Of a DNA stretch of 64,000 nt, positions 60,188-64,000 are shown piece after piece. The translations under genes were made by a program, and so were the position numbers. The stretch's first letter is position 1. Each line of letters begins with the position of its first letter. Under the pieces are notes generated by a model. That model worked only from the letters and a program-made list of their open reading frames with translations. It was not told the DNA's origin and ran no database searches. Source of the DNA: Fulvia fulva (Eukaryota; Ascomycota; Dothideomycetes; Mycosphaerellales; Mycosphaerellaceae). The stretch spans positions 5,704,001 through 5,768,000 of the forward strand of contig NC_063012.1 in the NCBI RefSeq assembly GCF_020509005.1, given 5' to 3'.

Positions 60188-61373
60188 ATATATAGATAGA
60201 TAGATAGATTATTTATTCGCCTGTTTTAGTACCCTATAGCCTATATAGGTCTCTCGCTATTTAGGTCTATTTATATAGGTAGGAAACCCGATTAACGGAT
60301 AAAAACCTCCTCGTCTTTACCCTCCTCGTTCTTTCCTATCTTGTCCTTTCGTTCTCCTTCCTTTAGGGTACGCTAGTATTATAGTTATTACCCTATAACT
60401 ACCTTGCCCGTAACCCTAGTGATGTCCTCCTCTCGATTCCCTTTCTCCCTTCTGTTTCCCCGGCTCTTCTCTCTCTCTCCCTCCTCTCTATCCACCTTTC
60501 CGTTTCTACTACTAGGGAGAATTGCTCTAGGTAGTCCTCGTTAAGGATCTATCTTGTTACTCTCCTTATATCTTGTCTGTCCTAGATGATAGCCTAGTAT
60601 TACCTATCTCTTGCCTTCGCCCTCTACTAGCTTCTCCCTTTTACCTACTTAGTACAGTTTAGTACTATGTGCTCCGGGTTTTAGGATAGGTAGCTATAGG
60701 GGCAACGTTTAGAATCGTATCCTAGGACTCTTCTTTAGTATAAGTATGCTCTTAGCCCAATGTACTTAGAGCGAATCGAGATAGCTATACTTGCTTCCGC
60801 CCTCTTTAGGTCTTTATAGATAAGGTAGTTATACCTCCCGAAGGTCCTAGCCGCTAGTAGGGCTCCTAGCCTTACCGGTTTTTAGTTCTAACGCGTTTCC
60901 TATAGGTGACCTACGATCCTTTCTACTTGACTTTGCTTCTTTTTCCCTTTGTCCCCTATATTAGCTTGCTCCCTTAGAGCTTCTCTCTGTTCAAGGGCTA
61001 CTAGGATTTCCTATGATGTTTTTAGGTCTGCTTCCTTCTATAGGATTATATATAGCCGGTTAGGTCTTCTCCTCCTCTCCTACTAGGTTCTTATCCTTTA
61101 AGTAGCTACTTAGATAGTTCCCTAGGCTAGGTATACTAATGTCTTCTCTACGTATAAACACCTTATGCCCTAGAGGTACTCCCTAATAGGGGCTATACCT
61201 AATTCCATTTCTATTGTCCTATAAGGGGTTGACTTATATGCCCCTAGTACTCTCTTTAGGTAGGCTACCTACGCTCTATTAAGGGGGTCCTCAATTCTCT
61301 TCGGGATGTGTTTTTCCGCTACCTAAATTGCTACTCTATATAGCATTACGGGCTTGATAATAGCCTTGTATAT
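60188..61373 (-). mobile_element. Family D LINE, 3' part (minus)
   Basis: On the minus strand it ends AATAATCTATCTATCTATC, with GGAGGTTTTTATCC and GGGTTTCCTACC in the 3' UTR. The coding part up to 61373 resembles the family A C-terminus: YKAIIKPVMLYR, then AEKHIPKRIEDPLNRA, then LKRVLGAYKSTP. A family B LINE interrupts it, and the upstream part lies beyond the window. Confidence 0.75.
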
Positions 61374-64000
61374 AGATAGATAGATTTGTCATTCCCCTGT
61401 TCTAGGACCCTATCCGGCCTATATAGGTATATATCTATTGTTATATACAAAGGGAAACCCGAATAGGTGAAAACCCTTCCCGCCCCCGACTACTCCTTAT
61501 CTAGTTTAGCTTTCCCTCTGAACGTACGTAGTCTATGTCACTACCCCGTTAGCCCCCGCTCCTAGCCGGTCTCGTCGCGCTACGTCGTGTCCTCTCTTCC
61601 TATACTACTCCTACTAGGCGGTACTGTTCTAGCTAGCCCTTCTCTAGTATCTAGTTCGTAATACGCCGTAGGTCCTTAGCGTTGTTAAGAAGTACCCTAA
61701 TCGTCCGGTTCCTCGCCTTTACTATCTACTCCCCCCTTCCTAGCGACCACCTCGGATAGACGAGGAGTACGTACCGTACGTTCTAGGAGCGATAGCCGTA
61801 GGGGTAGCTAGTATTCGTATATCCTAGAACCTTCCTCTATAATAGGTACCCCTAGAGGCCGATGTGTTCGCTTCGTAGTTAGGTTGCTATACTACTCTAT
61901 ACCCTCGTAAGGCGGTAGTAGATAAGCTTCGGGGGGTGCTTGACCGCGGATTTTGTAGCTGACTATTCCTTAGGTTGTCCCGCTAGCTAAGGGCGTCTAC
62001 TATGCCCTACAACCTGGTTGTTCTACCTCTCTTTCTATAGTTGCTCTATAAACGATTTCTTACCTTCCTATTATATTACTAGCTATTCGTCCCTTACCCT
62101 ATAGTTCGGCTCGTTTCCGGGTCGAATGCCCCTATACGCTAGTACTGATTCGCAGGCCCTTACGACTATACTAGCGATGACCTTCTATACTAGGTACTAT
62201 GCCGACTTGCCTAAGTAGGAGGTCCGTAGTCCCTAGATATATAGGTCGATCGGCGGTATAGCGGTCTCGTGCTTAAGTATCCTCGTTAGTATCGACTTAT
62301 ATACCCCGGTGACCTTCCTTAGGCATTAGTTTTAGATCTTCGCTAGCGGCGCGACGAGTCCCTTCGATAGGTAGGCCCTCTCGCCTAAGGACTATACTTA
62401 GCTACTATAGGTAAGGACTGGCCGTATAATAGCCGTATATAGAAGTCGTGACTACCGGAAGTCCGCCCCCTATATAGACGTAGTGAGCCTCTAGTATAAT
62501 GCTATATTCTGTTTAGCTTTCCGTAATATTGCCTATACGTGCTTCCTCTACCGTAGCGCCGGGTCTACCTATAGTCCGAGGATCCTAAGCTAATTTGCCG
62601 GGTTAGTCGTGTGCCCCTGTATCTAGATAGAAGCTTATATATTATAGAACCGTAGCCGGCGCGTAAAGTGTATCAGATTGTACTTTTTTAGGGCAAACCG
62701 AGCCCCGTACCTCCTAGCCTAGTCCTCGTAGATCTTGTGCTTCTCTTCTAGTAGCCTACAGTTCTCCTTAGTCGAGGGAGACTACGCTAGGATGTTTATG
62801 TCGTCTACGAAGCCGCTCGTAGCGGTGTTCTAGGATTCTAGGGCTAGGAGTAGCGTCGCTATAAAGAAGAGGAATAGAATAGGTACTAGCGTTAAGCCTT
62901 ACGGGATTCTAGTATAGACTACTTGAAATGGGCTTCTATACTAGCCGACTAGGATCGACGTACTACGGTTTTGGAGGTAGGACCGTACGAAGTTAACAAG
63001 CCACTTAGGGAGTCCCTTCGACCTTAGGATATAGTGTAGCCGCGGGTATAATACGTAGTCGAAGGCTCCCGATATGTCTAGGCTAAGTAAGGAAGCCACC
63101 TTGTCCCTATTCTTATACTAGATAGCCTTTACCTAAGAGGTGATAAGTTCTATCGCGGATAGCGTCGATCGCTATAGGCGCGTACCTGTCTAGGTGTCCG
63201 GGAGTAGGGAGTGTTCCTCTACCGCCTCGGAGAGTCTCGTTATAACTAGCTTCTTAAGCGCCTTCCTAAGAGTATTAAGGAGCGCAATTAGGCGGTACGA
63301 CTTTACCTACGTATAGTCTTCCTTTTACGGCTTACGTAGGACTACTGTCGTCGATTGTTTAAAAGCTATCGGGTAGTATCCGGTCTATAGGTAGGCGTTG
63401 AAGATCGCTATAGCTACTAGAGCTAGTTAATCTCTATACTTCTTTAGTAGCTCGTTTAGGATCCTATCCGGCCCCGGGGCTTTCTTCGCCGGCAACTTCC
63501 TTAGTATAGCGGCAACTTCTCCCTCGGACACCTCCTATTAGACCGCGATACTAGGCGCTAGGGGAGTAGAGCTGTTTATATCGCTTAGATTAGCCTCGAC
63601 TAGGGGCGGGAAGAACTTACTAGCTAGTAGACGCGCCTTGGCCTCGGGGTCGCTAACCGAGCCACTAGGCGATCATAGCGCTAGGATAGAGAAGAAGGGG
63701 CCCTATATAGCGTCCTATCGGGCCTATTTCGCTAGCTTCTACATCCTCTCTAGCTTGCCGGCGATTTCTTCTACTATAGCCCTCTAGCCGACTACTTTCT
63801 CCCTTCGTATTATAGCTTTCTTCTATTAGTATACCTCCTTATATACGTTCTAGGCCTCCTCGCTATAGCTGCTCGTCTATACCTAGCGGGCTCTCCTTAC
63901 TTCTCTTACTACCGTAGTGCACTCCGGCGTCTAGTATAGTTTAGACTATATCGTTAGTTAGGCAAGCGGAACGTGAAGTAAGGTCGCTTTTCTTATTTCG
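61374..64000 (-). mobile_element. Family B LINE inserted in D (minus, cut by window end)
   Basis: The tail is at 61374-61386, the 3' UTR (AACCCTTCCCGCC read on plus) at 61440-61545, and the ORF2 stop at 61549-61551. The sequence is close to 53292-55960 and a little less mutated. It covers the CCHC, RT and part of the linker toward the endonuclease before the window ends. Confidence 0.85.
61549..64000 (-). pseudogene. Family B ORF2, partial (decayed)
   Basis: Minus-strand frame from the window end to TAA 61549-61551. RT motifs are at about 62820-62795 (FVDD) and 63085-63055 (DISGAFDYV). RIP stops are present. The endonuclease lies outside the window. Confidence 0.78.

Noticed and set aside
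1..64000. tRNA, rRNA, CRISPR array or bacterial operon
   Set aside because: I saw no cloverleaf, no rRNA core motif, and no regular short repeats with unique spacers. The content is eukaryotic retroelements.

Overview
The window is 64 kb of nested, decayed retrotransposons from what looks like a filamentous ascomycete (Pezizomycotina). I found no host gene, tRNA, rRNA or CRISPR. The main clue is the base pattern. Nearly the whole window has lost CpA and TpG and gained TpA while keeping CpG. In 6061-6120 I count 10 TA, 5 CG, 1 CA and 0 TG; in the undamaged stretch 2941-3000 I count 1 TA, 0 CG, 6 CA and 3 TG. That is the signature of repeat-induced point mutation (RIP). It turns CAG, CAA and TGG codons into stops, so almost every frame is broken. 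Decayed coding regions are listed as pseudogenes, and their inner borders are approximate.

LTR layer. Two nearly complete Ty3/gypsy chromoviruses lie on the minus strand. G1 (1562-28428) has 161-bp LTRs and a CTACG target duplication; G3 (35854-53101) has 184-bp LTRs and an ACGAC duplication. G1 sits inside an older minus-strand element G0 (1-1556 and 28434-30044). G3 sits inside a plus-strand element G4 (34725-35853 and 53107-53291). Fragments G2 (32891-34724, minus) and G5 (58231-60187, plus) make up the rest.

LINE layer. At least ten LINE insertions lie inside these elements. They belong to four families, called A, B, C and D here. They are probably Tad1-like: ORF1 with CCHC knuckles, ORF2 with endonuclease, reverse transcriptase and a CCHC end, and a (TCTA)n tail instead of poly(A). 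A (14931-19833) is complete but mutated. B occurs at 8600-13573, 41045-43055, 43220-47281, 53292-58230 and 61374-64000. C occurs at 23567-26960, 31124-32890 and 48777-50539. D occurs at 60188-61373.

The most notable system: six LINE copies carry the same 1,079-bp, apparently non-coding 5' module, starting GGTCGACGACGAG and ending CCTTCCTTGC. It is joined to family A, B or C at five different LINE breakpoints. Five of the six have 13-15 bp target duplications outside the whole chimera, so module and LINE were inserted together. This matches template switching by a LINE reverse transcriptase onto one donor RNA, the architecture known for the WEIRD/MGL chimera MINE of the rice blast fungus. Here three LINE families have captured the same donor. 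The module has two sets of motifs repeated every 22-23 nt.

The degree of RIP gives relative ages. The A chimera at 1650-5635 is nearly clean, with 918 codons open. The B chimera at 39966-43055 is light, A at 14931 and B at 43220 are moderate, and the rest are saturated. Family A is also almost free of CpG (none in 2941-4320), unlike the CpG-rich B and C families.
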